From assembly GCA_003244035.1 (NCBI GenBank), contig QHBV01000047.1:5828-14547 (forward strand): a stretch of DNA of 8,720 nt, written 5' to 3'. Position 1 is the first letter of the stretch. The number at the start of each line of letters is the position of its first letter. The DNA is from Solirubrobacterales bacterium (GTDB lineage: Bacteria; Actinomycetota; Thermoleophilia; Solirubrobacterales; Solirubrobacteraceae). This document shows, one piece after another, positions 1 to 5,826 of the stretch. Position numbers and translations under genes: made by a program. The notes beneath the pieces were generated by a model. It made no database searches and was not told the DNA's origin. It worked only from the letters and a program-made list of their open reading frames with translations.

Positions 1-686
1 GGGCCGTTGGCGAGGAAGATCGCGTCGGGGTTGCTCGCCAGCAGCTCCGGCGCGGTGGCCGTGCACGGGTACAGCTCGACGCTCGCGCCCCGCTGGCGCA
101 GGTTTGACACGATCGAGCGCTTGACGCCGGTGTCGATGATCGCGACCCGGCAGCGGTCACCGGTCCCGCTCAGCGCGATCACCTCCCCGGGCGTCACGCA
201 GCGGGCAAGATCACGACCGGACATCGACGGCTCGGCATCGATCAACTCCCTCGCCTCAGCCTCGCCCACGCGGGCGGGAAAGACGCCGCCCTTCATCGCT
301 CCCTGATCGCGGATGTGGCGCACGAGCGTGCGGGTGTCGAGCTCGGTGATCGCGGGAATGCCGCAGTCGGTCATCCAGCTCAGCCAGCCCTGCTCGGCGC
401 CGGGGGCGTCCTCGCGATCGGCGCCGGCGCGCATGATCGCCGCGCGCGCGTGGATGCGCTCTGACTCCATCGCCTCGGCGCAGACCCCGTAGTTGCCGAT
501 CTGGGGGAAGGTGAACGCGATCAGCTGCCCTGCGTAGCTCGGATCGGTGACCGCCTCCTGGTAGCCCGACATCGAGGTCGTGAACACGATCTCGCCGACC
601 GCGTGGCCGTCGGCGGCGCATGCGATCCCGTCAAAGCGCGTGCCGTCCTCGAGCAGCACGTAAGCGGTGGCGGCTGTGGTCTTCAT
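1..686 (-). CDS. carA: Carbamoyl-phosphate synthase small (glutaminase) subunit, N-terminal 228 codons, cut by window edge
   Basis: The small subunit hydrolyses glutamine and passes ammonia to CarB, which makes carbamoyl phosphate for pyrimidine and arginine synthesis in the cytoplasm. The visible part covers the N-terminal CarA domain and the beginning of the class I glutamine amidotransferase domain. Family hallmarks are SGYQEAVTDPSY (residues 40-51), PQIGNYG (61-67), the ELDTRTLVRHIRDQGA stretch (115-130) and VAIIDTGVKRSIVSNL (181-196). The reading frame leaves the window at FLANGP, where the family continues as NGPGDP. The catalytic Cys and His/Glu lie outside, so activity cannot be judged. 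CarA is usually 360-390 residues, so about 60% is present. The ATG directly abuts the pyrC stop (TAGATG) with no good Shine-Dalgarno, which suggests translational coupling as a late gene of the pyrR-pyrB-pyrC-carA operon. carB would be expected next, beyond the left edge. Confidence 0.95.
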   Translation of the reverse strand, partial: MKTTAATAYVLLEDGTRFDGIACAADGHAVGEIVFTTSMSGYQEAVTDPSYAGQLIAFTFPQIGNYGVCAEAMESERIHARAAIMRAGADREDAPGAEQGWLSWMTDCGIPAITELDTRTLVRHIRDQGAMKGGVFPARVGEAEARELIDAEPSMSGRDLARCVTPGEVIALSGTGDRCRVAIIDTGVKRSIVSNLRQRGASVELYPCTATAPELLASNPDAIFLANG

Positions 687-2063
687 CTATGCGAGCGCGC
701 CCGCCCCGGCCCCCGCTTGCGCTTGCGCCCGGGCAGGCGCCGGCATCGGCGCGCGGAATGCCACCCCGCCGGCGGCCAGCGTCAGCAGCACCCGGCCGTG
801 CAGCGTGCGTCCGTGGAACGCGCAGTTCGCGGACCGGCTCGCGTAGCCGTGCGCCCCCACCTCCCAGCGCGCGCGGAGGTCGACCAGGCACAGGTTGGCC
901 GGCTCCCCGACGGCGATCCGCGGTGTCGGCAACTCGTACAGCGCCGCGCCGGCCGTCATCCGCTCGACGACGGTCTCGAGCAGGAGCTCGCCGGGGACCA
1001 CGAGCTCGGTGAAGAGGGCGGCGAAAGCCGTCTCGAGGCCGGTCGTCCCCATTGGCGCCTGTTCGAACGGGACCTCCTTCTCGTGCACGGCGTGGGGGGC
1101 GTGATCGCTCGCGACGCACTCGATCAGCCCGCTTTCCAGCGCCTGCACGAGCCCGCGGCGATCGGACTCTGTGCGCAACGGGGGGTTCATCTTGAAGCGG
1201 CTGTCGAGCGTGCGTACGAGCTCGTCGGTCAGCGTCAAGTGATGCGGGGTCGCTTCCGCACTGACGCGGGCTCCCGCATCCTTGGCGCTCTGAAGTGCCT
1301 GCAGGGTTTGCACGCAGGAAATGTGCTGGAAGTGCACTCGGGCATCCTCGTAGAGCGCCAGCGCGCCGTCGCGAGCGACCATCGTCGACTCCGAGATCGG
1401 GGGGATCCCCGCGAGCCCGAGCCGCGCCGAGACCGCGCCCTCGTGCATCACGCCCCCGCCCGAGAGCGCGGGGTCCTCCTCGTGCAGCGCCACCACGCCG
1501 CCGCAACACCGCTGGTACTGCAGCGCCTTGCGCAGCACCCCCGCCGAGACCACGGGTTTGCCGTCGTCGGTGAAGCCGAGCGCGCCGGCGTCACGCAGCT
1601 CGGCCATCTCGGTCAGCTCCTGACCCTCCAGGCCACGGGTGATCGACGCCAGGAACCCCACCGGAACCCGCGCCTGCCGGCCGGCGGCCTGGGTCAGCGA
1701 CCGCAGCACCGCCGCCTCGTCGACGACGGGCCATGTGTTCGGCATCGCGACCAGCGCGCAGAAGCCGCCGGCCGCGGCCGCGGCCGTGCCGGTGTCGAGA
1801 TCCTCCTTGTGCTCCTGCCCGGGCGTGCGCAGATGGACGTGCGGGTCGACGAAGCCCGGGAAGGCGTGCTTGCCGGCGGCGTCGATCGTCTCGCCGCCGT
1901 CGGGAGCCGGAAGCGACCCCGGTGGGCCGAGCTCGGCGATCCGGCCGGCTCCGATCACGATGTCGCACCGATCGTCAACTCCCGCGCGCGGGTCGAGGAC
2001 GTGCGCGCCGCGGATCAGCAGGTCGCACGGTGGGTGCCGTCGATGAAACAGGTGATCTTCCAT
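687..2063 (-). CDS. pyrC: Dihydroorotase, class I
   Basis: This cyclic amidohydrolase interconverts N-carbamoyl-aspartate and dihydroorotate, the third step of UMP synthesis. The 458-residue protein shows the metal-site signature DPHVHLRTPGQE (73-84; His75 and His77), PNTWPVVD (108-115), GFTDDGKPV (163-171, holding the bridging Asp of class I enzymes), HEED (194-197), HISC (247-250), EATPHHLTLTD (270-280), KMNPPLR (291-297) and VASDHAPH (317-324, catalytic Asp320). These match active class I dihydroorotases. The ATG overlaps the pyrB stop by one base (TGATG). The frame stays open upstream, but that extension reads as a shadow of pyrB and carries no family sequence. An in-frame GTG one codon earlier is also possible. 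The last 20 or so residues are an Ala/Gly/Pro/Gln-rich tail beyond the usual family end. Third gene of the pyr operon, followed immediately by carA. Confidence 0.96.
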   Translation of the reverse strand: MEDHLFHRRHPPCDLLIRGAHVLDPRAGVDDRCDIVIGAGRIAELGPPGSLPAPDGGETIDAAGKHAFPGFVDPHVHLRTPGQEHKEDLDTGTAAAAAGGFCALVAMPNTWPVVDEAAVLRSLTQAAGRQARVPVGFLASITRGLEGQELTEMAELRDAGALGFTDDGKPVVSAGVLRKALQYQRCCGGVVALHEEDPALSGGGVMHEGAVSARLGLAGIPPISESTMVARDGALALYEDARVHFQHISCVQTLQALQSAKDAGARVSAEATPHHLTLTDELVRTLDSRFKMNPPLRTESDRRGLVQALESGLIECVASDHAPHAVHEKEVPFEQAPMGTTGLETAFAALFTELVVPGELLLETVVERMTAGAALYELPTPRIAVGEPANLCLVDLRARWEVGAHGYASRSANCAFHGRTLHGRVLLTLAAGGVAFRAPMPAPARAQAQAGAGAGALA

Positions 2064-2995
2064 CACGCCACCGCCGCCAGCGCCGGCGCTCCGGCCAGCA
2101 GCTCGTACAGGACCGCCATCCGGACCGCCACTCCGGCCTTGACCTGCTCGCCGATCAGCGCCTGGGGGGAGTCGATCGCATCCGATGAGAGCTCGACGCC
2201 GCGGTTGACCGGCCCGGGGTGCATCAAGAGCTGCCCGGGGCGCAGGCGCGCGGCGCTGACCTGGTAGCGGGTGGCGTACTCGCGCAGCGAGGGGACGAAG
2301 CACTCGCGCATCCGCTCGTGCTGCATCCGCAGGACGTAGACGACGTCGGCCTCGTGCAGGCCCTCGATGCTTGCGGTGGAGGTACATCCGAGCGCCTCGA
2401 TTCCGCGCGGGATCAGCGTCGGTGGGCCGCACACCGTCACCTGCGCACCCATCCGCTTGAACGCGAGGATGCCCGAGCGCGCGACGCGCGAGTGCAGGAC
2501 GTCGCCGACGATCCAGATGCTCGCCCCGTCGAGTCCGCCGAGCCGGCGGCGCAGCGTGAACACGTCGAGCAGCGCCTGGGTCGGGTGCTCGTGCTTGCCG
2601 TCGCCGGCGTTGATCACGCTGGCCGGCGTCCAGCCCGCGACCAGCTGAGCCGCGCCCGCGTGCGGCGAGCGGATCACGATCGCGGCCGGGTCGTACGCCG
2701 ACAGCGTCTGCACCGTGTCCTTGAGCGACTCGCCCTTGTCGACGCTCGAGCCGGCCGCGCGGATGCTCACCACGTCGGCACTGAGCCGCTTGGCCGCGAG
2801 CTCGAACGACGAGCTCGTGCGAGTGGAGGCTTCGTAGAACAGGTTCACGATCGTCCTGCCCCGGAGCGCCGGAACCTTCTTGATCTCCCTGCCCGAGACC
2901 TCGGCGAACCCCTGCGCGCGGTCGAGGATCCGCTCGATCCCGGCGCGGTCGAGGTCCTCGATCGAGATCAGGTGCCGCCGGCTGTGAACGCTCAT
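2063..2995 (-). CDS. pyrB: Aspartate carbamoyltransferase catalytic subunit
   Basis: Condenses carbamoyl phosphate with aspartate to give N-carbamoyl-aspartate, the committed step of pyrimidine synthesis. The 310 residues are normal for the catalytic chain. The carbamoyl-phosphate domain carries FYEASTRTSSSFE (53-65) and SSVDKGESLKD (83-93, the 80s loop Ser and Lys). NAGDGKHEHPTQALLDVFT (129-147) follows, and the aspartate domain carries VLRMQHER (221-228) and HPGPVNRGVELS (259-270). Three details favour PyrB over ornithine transcarbamoylase: the HPGPVNRG loop, the RMQHER motif and the pyr neighbours. The start is the ATG that overlaps the pyrR stop (ATGA). Nineteen more in-frame codons exist upstream, but they lie inside pyrR and do not look like family sequence. 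No regulatory pyrI gene is visible, as expected where PyrR controls the operon at RNA level. Confidence 0.96.
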   Translation of the reverse strand: MSVHSRRHLISIEDLDRAGIERILDRAQGFAEVSGREIKKVPALRGRTIVNLFYEASTRTSSSFELAAKRLSADVVSIRAAGSSVDKGESLKDTVQTLSAYDPAAIVIRSPHAGAAQLVAGWTPASVINAGDGKHEHPTQALLDVFTLRRRLGGLDGASIWIVGDVLHSRVARSGILAFKRMGAQVTVCGPPTLIPRGIEALGCTSTASIEGLHEADVVYVLRMQHERMRECFVPSLREYATRYQVSAARLRPGQLLMHPGPVNRGVELSSDAIDSPQALIGEQVKAGVAVRMAVLYELLAGAPALAAVA

Positions 2996-3675
2996 GCGGC
3001 TCTCGCTTGGATCGGCGGCTTCCTCGCCGGGCCGATCGTCACCTCGTCGCAACCATCGATCTCCGCCACCCGGACGTTGACGCGCTGCTCCTGGGAGGTC
3101 GGCAGGTTCTTGCCGACGTAGTCGGGGCGGATCGGCAGCTCCCGGTGGCCGCGGTCCACCAGCGCCGCCAGCTGCACTCTCGCCGGCCGCCCGTAGTCGA
3201 AGATCTCATCGATCGCGGCGCGGACCGTGCGGCCGGTGTAGAGCACGTCGTCGACGATCACGATCGTGCGCCCCGCGACCGGAAACTCGAGCTGGGTGGC
3301 GTGGACGATCGGCCCACTCGGGCGGGTCGCGAGGTCGTCCCGGTAGAAGGAGATGTCAGCGAAGCCGAGTGGGACCTCGGTGTCGAGCAGCTCACTCGTG
3401 AGCGCGTGCAGCCGCCGCGCGAGCACCGCCCCCCGGCGATGGATGCCGACGATCGCGATCGCGATCGCGCCACCCGGCGGCACCACCGTGTCTGTGAGCG
3501 CCGGCCGCGCGCCTCCCGGCGGCGGTCCTGTGCCTGCGAGCCCAGGGCCCGCGCCACCCGGCGCCGGCCCGCCGGCTCCCAACACGGGCGGGTTCTTCTC
3601 GACGATCTCGTGTGCGATCCGCATCAGGGTGCGGCGCATGTCATCGCGGTCGAGGACGACCGTAGCGGCTTGCAA
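2992..3675 (-). CDS. pyrR: Bifunctional pyr operon RNA-binding regulator / uracil phosphoribosyltransferase PyrR, with a repeat insertion
   Basis: PyrR binds a conserved hairpin in pyr mRNA when UMP or UTP is plentiful and also has uracil phosphoribosyltransferase activity. Diagnostic parts are the N-terminus ATVVLDRDDMRRTLMRIAHE (4-23), IVGIHRRG (75-82), ISFYRDDL (108-115), the PRPP-binding motif VIVDDVLYTGRT (139-150), LAALVDRGHRELPIRPDYVG (169-188) and NLPTS (190-194). The protein is 227 residues, whereas family members are about 175-195. The excess is a Gly/Pro/Ala-rich insertion at residues 29-70, between the first helix and the first core strand, built from three 14-residue tandem repeats. 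The start is TTG: the frame is closed upstream by TAA at 3706-3708, no ATG or GTG lies between, and AAGGAG sits four bases before it. A PyrR-type RNA hairpin overlaps that Shine-Dalgarno. First gene of the coupled pyr cluster, overlapping pyrB by four bases. Confidence 0.95.
   Translation of the reverse strand: MQAATVVLDRDDMRRTLMRIAHEIVEKNPPVLGAGGPAPGGAGPGLAGTGPPPGGARPALTDTVVPPGGAIAIAIVGIHRRGAVLARRLHALTSELLDTEVPLGFADISFYRDDLATRPSGPIVHATQLEFPVAGRTIVIVDDVLYTGRTVRAAIDEIFDYGRPARVQLAALVDRGHRELPIRPDYVGKNLPTSQEQRVNVRVAEIDGCDEVTIGPARKPPIQARAA
3451..3469. repeat. GATCGC hexanucleotide tandem repeat inside pyrR
   Basis: Three head-to-tail copies of GATCGC plus one base lie just downstream, in coding sense, of the 14-residue repeat block. 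On the coding strand they produce the alternating Ile-Ala run at residues 70-75. Six-base units keep the frame, so slippage would add or remove an Ala-Ile pair at the start of the first core strand. The unit is short and the genome is rich in GATCGC-like words, so it may be incidental. Confidence 0.6.
3466..3591 (-). repeat. Three degenerate 42-bp tandem repeats encoding 14-residue units within PyrR
   Basis: The motif GCGCC(A/T)CCCGGCG recurs on the plus strand at 3467, 3509 and 3551, exactly 42 bases apart. By hand alignment adjacent units match at about 30 of 42 and 26 of 42 bases. In protein the units are PPVLGAGGPAPGGA (29-42), GPGLAGTGPPPGGA (43-56) and RPALTDTVVPPGGA (57-70), sharing P at position 2, L at 4 and PGGA at the end. 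They account for the whole extra length of this PyrR compared with the family. The likely origin is in-frame tandem duplication followed by drift. The segment is probably a flexible loop. Its base composition alone (C/G-rich) could inflate the similarity, but the exact spacing and shared residues argue for true repeats. Confidence 0.8.
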
Positions 3676-3681
3676 CGTGCT

Positions 3682-3714
3682 CCTTCCTGGCCTCGCTGGA
3701 CCGGGTTAAAGGGG
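3682..3714 (-). promoter_or_regulatory. PyrR-binding RNA hairpin overlapping the pyrR Shine-Dalgarno
   Basis: Read as RNA on the minus strand, 3702-3689 gives GGUC-CAGCGA-GGCC: a 4-bp stem closing a hexaloop that fits the PyrR recognition consensus UCC-N-G-N-GAGG. Upstream CCUU (within CCCCUUUAA, 3714-3706) can pair with AAGG (3685-3682) to form a lower stem with an internal loop, as in known PyrR sites. That AAGG is part of the AAGGAG Shine-Dalgarno of pyrR. PyrR bound to UMP/UTP would therefore block initiation at pyrR and, through the coupled starts, at pyrB, pyrC and carA. This resembles the translational control described for Mycobacterium smegmatis. No terminator or antiterminator fits in the 44-nt gap. 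Confidence 0.8.
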
Positions 3715-3719
3715 CCGAC

Positions 3720-4718
3720 TCAGGGGAGCGTAGCAGCGGGGTCGGCGGACCCGGCTGCGGTCCCGGTCGCGCTTGCGTGCTCGGTCGCGGGGCGATCCTC
3801 CCACCGGACCAGTGCCGGCTGGCCCCGCTCGACGAACGGGATCTCGATCGTGTCGAAGTCCCGCGGCAGCACGGTGCGGGTGAAGACCGCCCTGGCCTCC
3901 TCGCGCAACCGCCCAACCGGATAGCGGGTCGAGAAATGCGTCAGCGCCAGCAGGGTGACCTGAGCGGCGGCCGCGACCCCCGCGGCCTGCGCGGCGGTGC
4001 TGTGGCCGGTCTCCGCGGCGCGCTCGGTCTCCTCGTCGGCGAACGTCGCCTCGTGGATCAGCACGTCAGCCCCGTGAGCCGCGATCGCAAGCGTCTCGCA
4101 CGGTGTCGTGTCGCCCGAGATCACGAGCTTTCGCCCGGCCCTTGGCGCACCCATGACCTGCTCCGGGGACACCCCCCTGATCGTCTCGCCGCGCTGTACC
4201 CGGCCGAACTCGGGCCCCGGCGCCAGCCCCAGTCTCTCCGCCGCCGCGGGGTCGAACACACCCGGGCGCTCGTCTTCGAACACGACATACGCGAACGCCC
4301 TCCCGCGGTGTGCGACGGCGACAGGGGCGATCCGGTAGCCATCGCGGTCCAGCACATCGCCGGGCTCGAGCTCGATCAACGCCAGCTCATACTTCACCGG
4401 GCCGGCCAATCGAAGCGCGAGCCCGAGCAGCTCCCGCAGCCCGGGCGGGCCGTGGACCGTCAGCGGCCGATCCCGGCCACGCAGGTCGAAGGTCTTCAGC
4501 AGGCCCGGGAGCCCGAGCCAGTGGTCGGCGTGAAAATGCGTCACGAAGATCTCGCTCAGGTCGGTCAAGCCGACCGAGCCGACCAGCTGCCGCTGCGTTC
4601 CCTCGCCGCAGTCGAACAGGATTCGATCGCCGCCGCGGCGCACGAGCAGCGCCGGGAGCCCCCGCCGGGGGGTCGGGATCGAGCCGGCCGTGCCGGCGAA
4701 GAACACCGATAGGTCCAT
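3720..4718 (-). CDS. rnz: Ribonuclease Z (tRNA 3'-processing endonuclease)
   Basis: This metallo-beta-lactamase-fold nuclease removes 3' trailers from tRNA precursors. The 332-residue protein starts MDLSVFFAGTAGSIPTP, as the family does, which supports this ATG. Zinc-site motifs occur in order: FDCGEGTQRQL (35-45), THFHADHWLGLPG (60-72), SGDTTPC (201-207), IHEATF (221-226), GHSTAAQAA (238-246) and THFSTRY (260-266). The HEATF and HST motifs mark the RNase Z branch rather than general beta-lactamase-fold hydrolases. The last 25 or so residues are an Ala/Thr/Ser/Pro-rich tail past the usual end. The start lacks a clear Shine-Dalgarno and may be leaderless. Upstream on the same strand is a tRNA-Arg gene without an encoded CCA, a natural substrate for this enzyme. 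pyrR follows after 44 bases, so readthrough into the pyr genes is possible. Confidence 0.95.
   Translation of the reverse strand: MDLSVFFAGTAGSIPTPRRGLPALLVRRGGDRILFDCGEGTQRQLVGSVGLTDLSEIFVTHFHADHWLGLPGLLKTFDLRGRDRPLTVHGPPGLRELLGLALRLAGPVKYELALIELEPGDVLDRDGYRIAPVAVAHRGRAFAYVVFEDERPGVFDPAAAERLGLAPGPEFGRVQRGETIRGVSPEQVMGAPRAGRKLVISGDTTPCETLAIAAHGADVLIHEATFADEETERAAETGHSTAAQAAGVAAAAQVTLLALTHFSTRYPVGRLREEARAVFTRTVLPRDFDTIEIPFVERGQPALVRWEDRPATEHASATGTAAGSADPAATLP
3727..3735 (-). promoter_or_regulatory. Candidate extended -10 promoter for the pyr operon, inside the end of rnz
   Basis: On the minus strand TGC-TACGCT (3735-3727) is an extended -10 element of TANNNT type. No convincing -35 is seen 16-18 bases upstream. 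Initiation about seven bases downstream, near A3720, would give a leader of about 45 nt that starts just before the PyrR hairpin and ends at the TTG of pyrR. The tetR promoter candidate in this window has a similar TGC-TAAACT. Readthrough from rnz is an alternative or additional source of pyr mRNA. Confidence 0.4.
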
Positions 4719-4727
4719 CGCGGCCCA

Positions 4728-4756
4728 AGTGTGTCAGTCGAATGCGACGAGTTCAG
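4728..4756 (-). promoter_or_regulatory. Possible promoter of rnz
   Basis: On the minus strand CTGAAC (4756-4751) and CACACT (4733-4728) are 17 bases apart, each matching 3 of 6 consensus positions. The -10 ends nine bases before the rnz ATG, which would give a leaderless or nearly leaderless mRNA, in keeping with the missing Shine-Dalgarno. Weak by sequence alone. Confidence 0.3.
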
Positions 4757-4833
4757 GCCCGAGTTGCGGGTCGCGATGCGGGCGTGCCGGGTGCGGGCGC
4801 TTCGATCGCGACCGGGAGCGCATCGAGTCGGCG

Positions 4834-4853
4834 TCAGGTGCGACCCGACCTGA
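4834..4853 (-). terminator. Short hairpin directly after the tRNA 3' end
   Basis: TCAGGT (4834-4839) and ACCTGA (4848-4853) form a 6-bp perfect stem with an 8-base loop, beginning one base past the tRNA discriminator base on the transcript. There is no U-tract. It could slow or end transcription, or be part of the 3' trailer removed during tRNA maturation. Confidence 0.35.
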
Positions 4854-4854
4854 G

Positions 4855-4927
4855 CGCGCCCGGCAAGATTCGAACTTGCGACCTTCCGCTCCGGAGGCGG
4901 ACGCTCTATCCCCTGAGCTACGGGCGC
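4855..4927 (-). tRNA. tRNA-Arg (anticodon CCG)
   Basis: A full cloverleaf can be drawn on the minus strand. The acceptor stem is GCGCCCG/CGGGCGC (7 bp). The D arm is GCTC-AGGGGATA-GAGC. The anticodon arm is TCCGC-CTCCGGA-GCGGA with CCG at positions 34-36, which reads the CGG arginine codon. The variable loop is AGGTC (5 bases). The T arm is GCAAG-TTCGAAT-CTTGC with the invariant TTCGA. The discriminator base is G and no CCA is encoded, since CTC follows, so CCA must be added after 3' processing. All stems are fully paired, and the length is 73 bases. I could not assign a clear promoter in the upstream region. Confidence 0.96.
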
Positions 4928-4947
4928 GGGGTGTTCCGCAGTGATCG

Positions 4948-4990
4948 GCGCACGATGACAAGAATGCCTAGAGGCAAGCTTATCGTGCGC
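4948..4990. repeat. Nested inverted repeat between divergent tRNA-Arg and nucleotidyltransferase genes
   Basis: Perfect 9-bp arms GCGCACGAT (4948-4956) and ATCGTGCGC (4982-4990) enclose a second perfect dyad, TGCCT (4965-4969) with AGGCA (4972-4976). The outer arms are 25 bases apart. The element lies in the 132-bp region upstream of both the tRNA (minus) and the nucleotidyltransferase (plus). An operator for a dimeric regulator, or a cruciform or RNA hairpin, is possible. It is not placed as a terminator for either gene. Confidence 0.6.
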
Positions 4991-5045
4991 GCTCGTCGCC
5001 GGCACGCACATGCGGTGCGGCTCCGCCGGGCCGCAGCGTGGTGAT

Positions 5046-5051
5046 TAGGCT
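5046..5051 (+). promoter_or_regulatory. -10 element of a probable leaderless promoter for the nucleotidyltransferase
   Basis: TAGGCT fits the actinobacterial TANNNT -10 hexamer and ends eight bases before the GTG start at 5060, so transcription should begin at or next to the start codon. No Shine-Dalgarno precedes the GTG, as expected for a leaderless message. No clear -35 is seen. Confidence 0.5.
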
Positions 5052-5059
5052 GCCTGATC

Positions 5060-5800
5060 GTGTTCAGTGGCGAAGATCGGGCGCGGCTCAGGTCGGACCT
5101 GATCTCGGGGGCGCGCGCCGACCTCCGCGTCAGCAGCGCAGCGCTCCTGGGGTCGGGCGCAGTCGGTCGTGAGGATCGATGGTCAGACATCGACCTCGCG
5201 CTGTCCCTCTCGGGTGAGGCTGACCGAGCGAACGTGATCGCCGACTGGACCGAGCGGATGTACTGCGAGCACGGGGCTGTGCATCACCTCGACGTGGGCT
5301 CGGGGAAGGCTCTGTATCGCGTGTTCCTGCTGGCCAGCACGCTGCAGGTCGATCTCTCGTTCTGGCCAGAGCCCGAGTTCAGGGCCGCCGGGCCAAGCTT
5401 TCGGTTGCTGTTCGGAACCGTTGCCAAGACGCGGGCCGCCAGCCCCCCGGACGTCGAGGAGCTGATCGGGCTGGGGTGGCTATACGCATTGCACGCTCGC
5501 TCGAGCATCGCGCGCGGACGGCCTTGGCAAGCCGAGTACATGGTCAGCGCCGCGCGCGATCAGGTCCTCGCGCTTGCGTCCCTGCGGCACGGCCTCCCGG
5601 CGCGAGAGGGGCGAGGGATCGACGACCTCCCTGCAGACGTGACCGCGGTGATCGCGGATGCGCTGATCGGCTCGCTCGACAGTGACAGGCTCAAGCGGGC
5701 GCTCGCGACGATCACCGAATCACTCCTCCACGAGGCCGAGAATGCCGATCCCAACCTTGCCGGGCGGCTGGCGGGACCACTCGGCGAGTTGGGGCGTTGA
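5060..5800 (+). CDS. Nucleotidyltransferase-domain protein, substrate unknown
   Basis: A 246-residue protein of the DNA polymerase beta-like nucleotidyltransferase superfamily. The signature is LLGSGAVGREDRWSDIDLAL (29-48): the Gly-Ser motif followed by Asp43 and Asp45 as metal ligands. Asp98 in LQVDLSFWPE (95-104) is a plausible third carboxylate, so the active site appears complete. Residues 132-240 are predicted helical and contain WLYALHARSSIARGRPWQAEYM (140-161), resembling the C-terminal part of aminoglycoside/lincosamide adenylyltransferase-like proteins. Small-molecule or antibiotic adenylylation is one possibility. Others are modification of a protein or tRNA by a MNT-like or MenA-like enzyme. 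No HEPN partner or antitoxin is seen next to it. The start is GTG with a -10 box just upstream, so translation is probably leaderless. It is transcribed away from the tRNA-Arg and stands alone. Confidence 0.85.
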   Translation: MFSGEDRARLRSDLISGARADLRVSSAALLGSGAVGREDRWSDIDLALSLSGEADRANVIADWTERMYCEHGAVHHLDVGSGKALYRVFLLASTLQVDLSFWPEPEFRAAGPSFRLLFGTVAKTRAASPPDVEELIGLGWLYALHARSSIARGRPWQAEYMVSAARDQVLALASLRHGLPAREGRGIDDLPADVTAVIADALIGSLDSDRLKRALATITESLLHEAENADPNLAGRLAGPLGELGR

Positions 5801-5826
5801 GGCGGCCGGCCGCGGCAATCTCGACG

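Noticed and set aside
603..2267. Long plus-strand open frame of 554 codons
   Set aside because: It lies opposite pyrC and pyrB, is Arg/Pro/Ala-rich with no family motifs, and arises from GC-rich codon positions of the real genes.
2064..2432. N-terminal extension of dihydroorotase
   Set aside because: The extra 123 codons read as a shadow of pyrB and lack family sequence. The overlap start at 2063 gives a normal length.
2996..3052. Nineteen-codon N-terminal extension of PyrB
   Set aside because: It lies in the end of pyrR, is not family-like, and a coupled ATG is available at 2995.
3455..3468. GCGATCGC octamers resembling the cyanobacterial HIP1 repeat
   Set aside because: They come from the GATCGC tandem run in pyrR. 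The gene content and GC content do not suggest cyanobacteria, and GATCG words are common here by composition.
3007..3924. Plus-strand frame of 305 codons opposite pyrR and the end of rnz
   Set aside because: Low-complexity Arg-rich shadow translation; the opposite strand carries clear conserved proteins.
4855..4927. tRNA gene as an integration site for a mobile element
   Set aside because: No integrase, no direct repeat of the tRNA 3' end elsewhere in the window, and the downstream genes are core housekeeping genes.
4310..5044. Plus-strand frame of 244 codons across rnz and the tRNA
   Set aside because: It runs through the antisense of a tRNA and of rnz. Peptides such as SGDRASASG and KFESCRA in frames here are typical translations of tRNA sequence.
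5802..5813. Perfect 12-bp palindrome GCGGCCGGCCGC after the nucleotidyltransferase stop
   Set aside because: All-G/C palindromes of this size are expected often in such GC-rich DNA; there is no loop and no following U-run, so it was not called a terminator.
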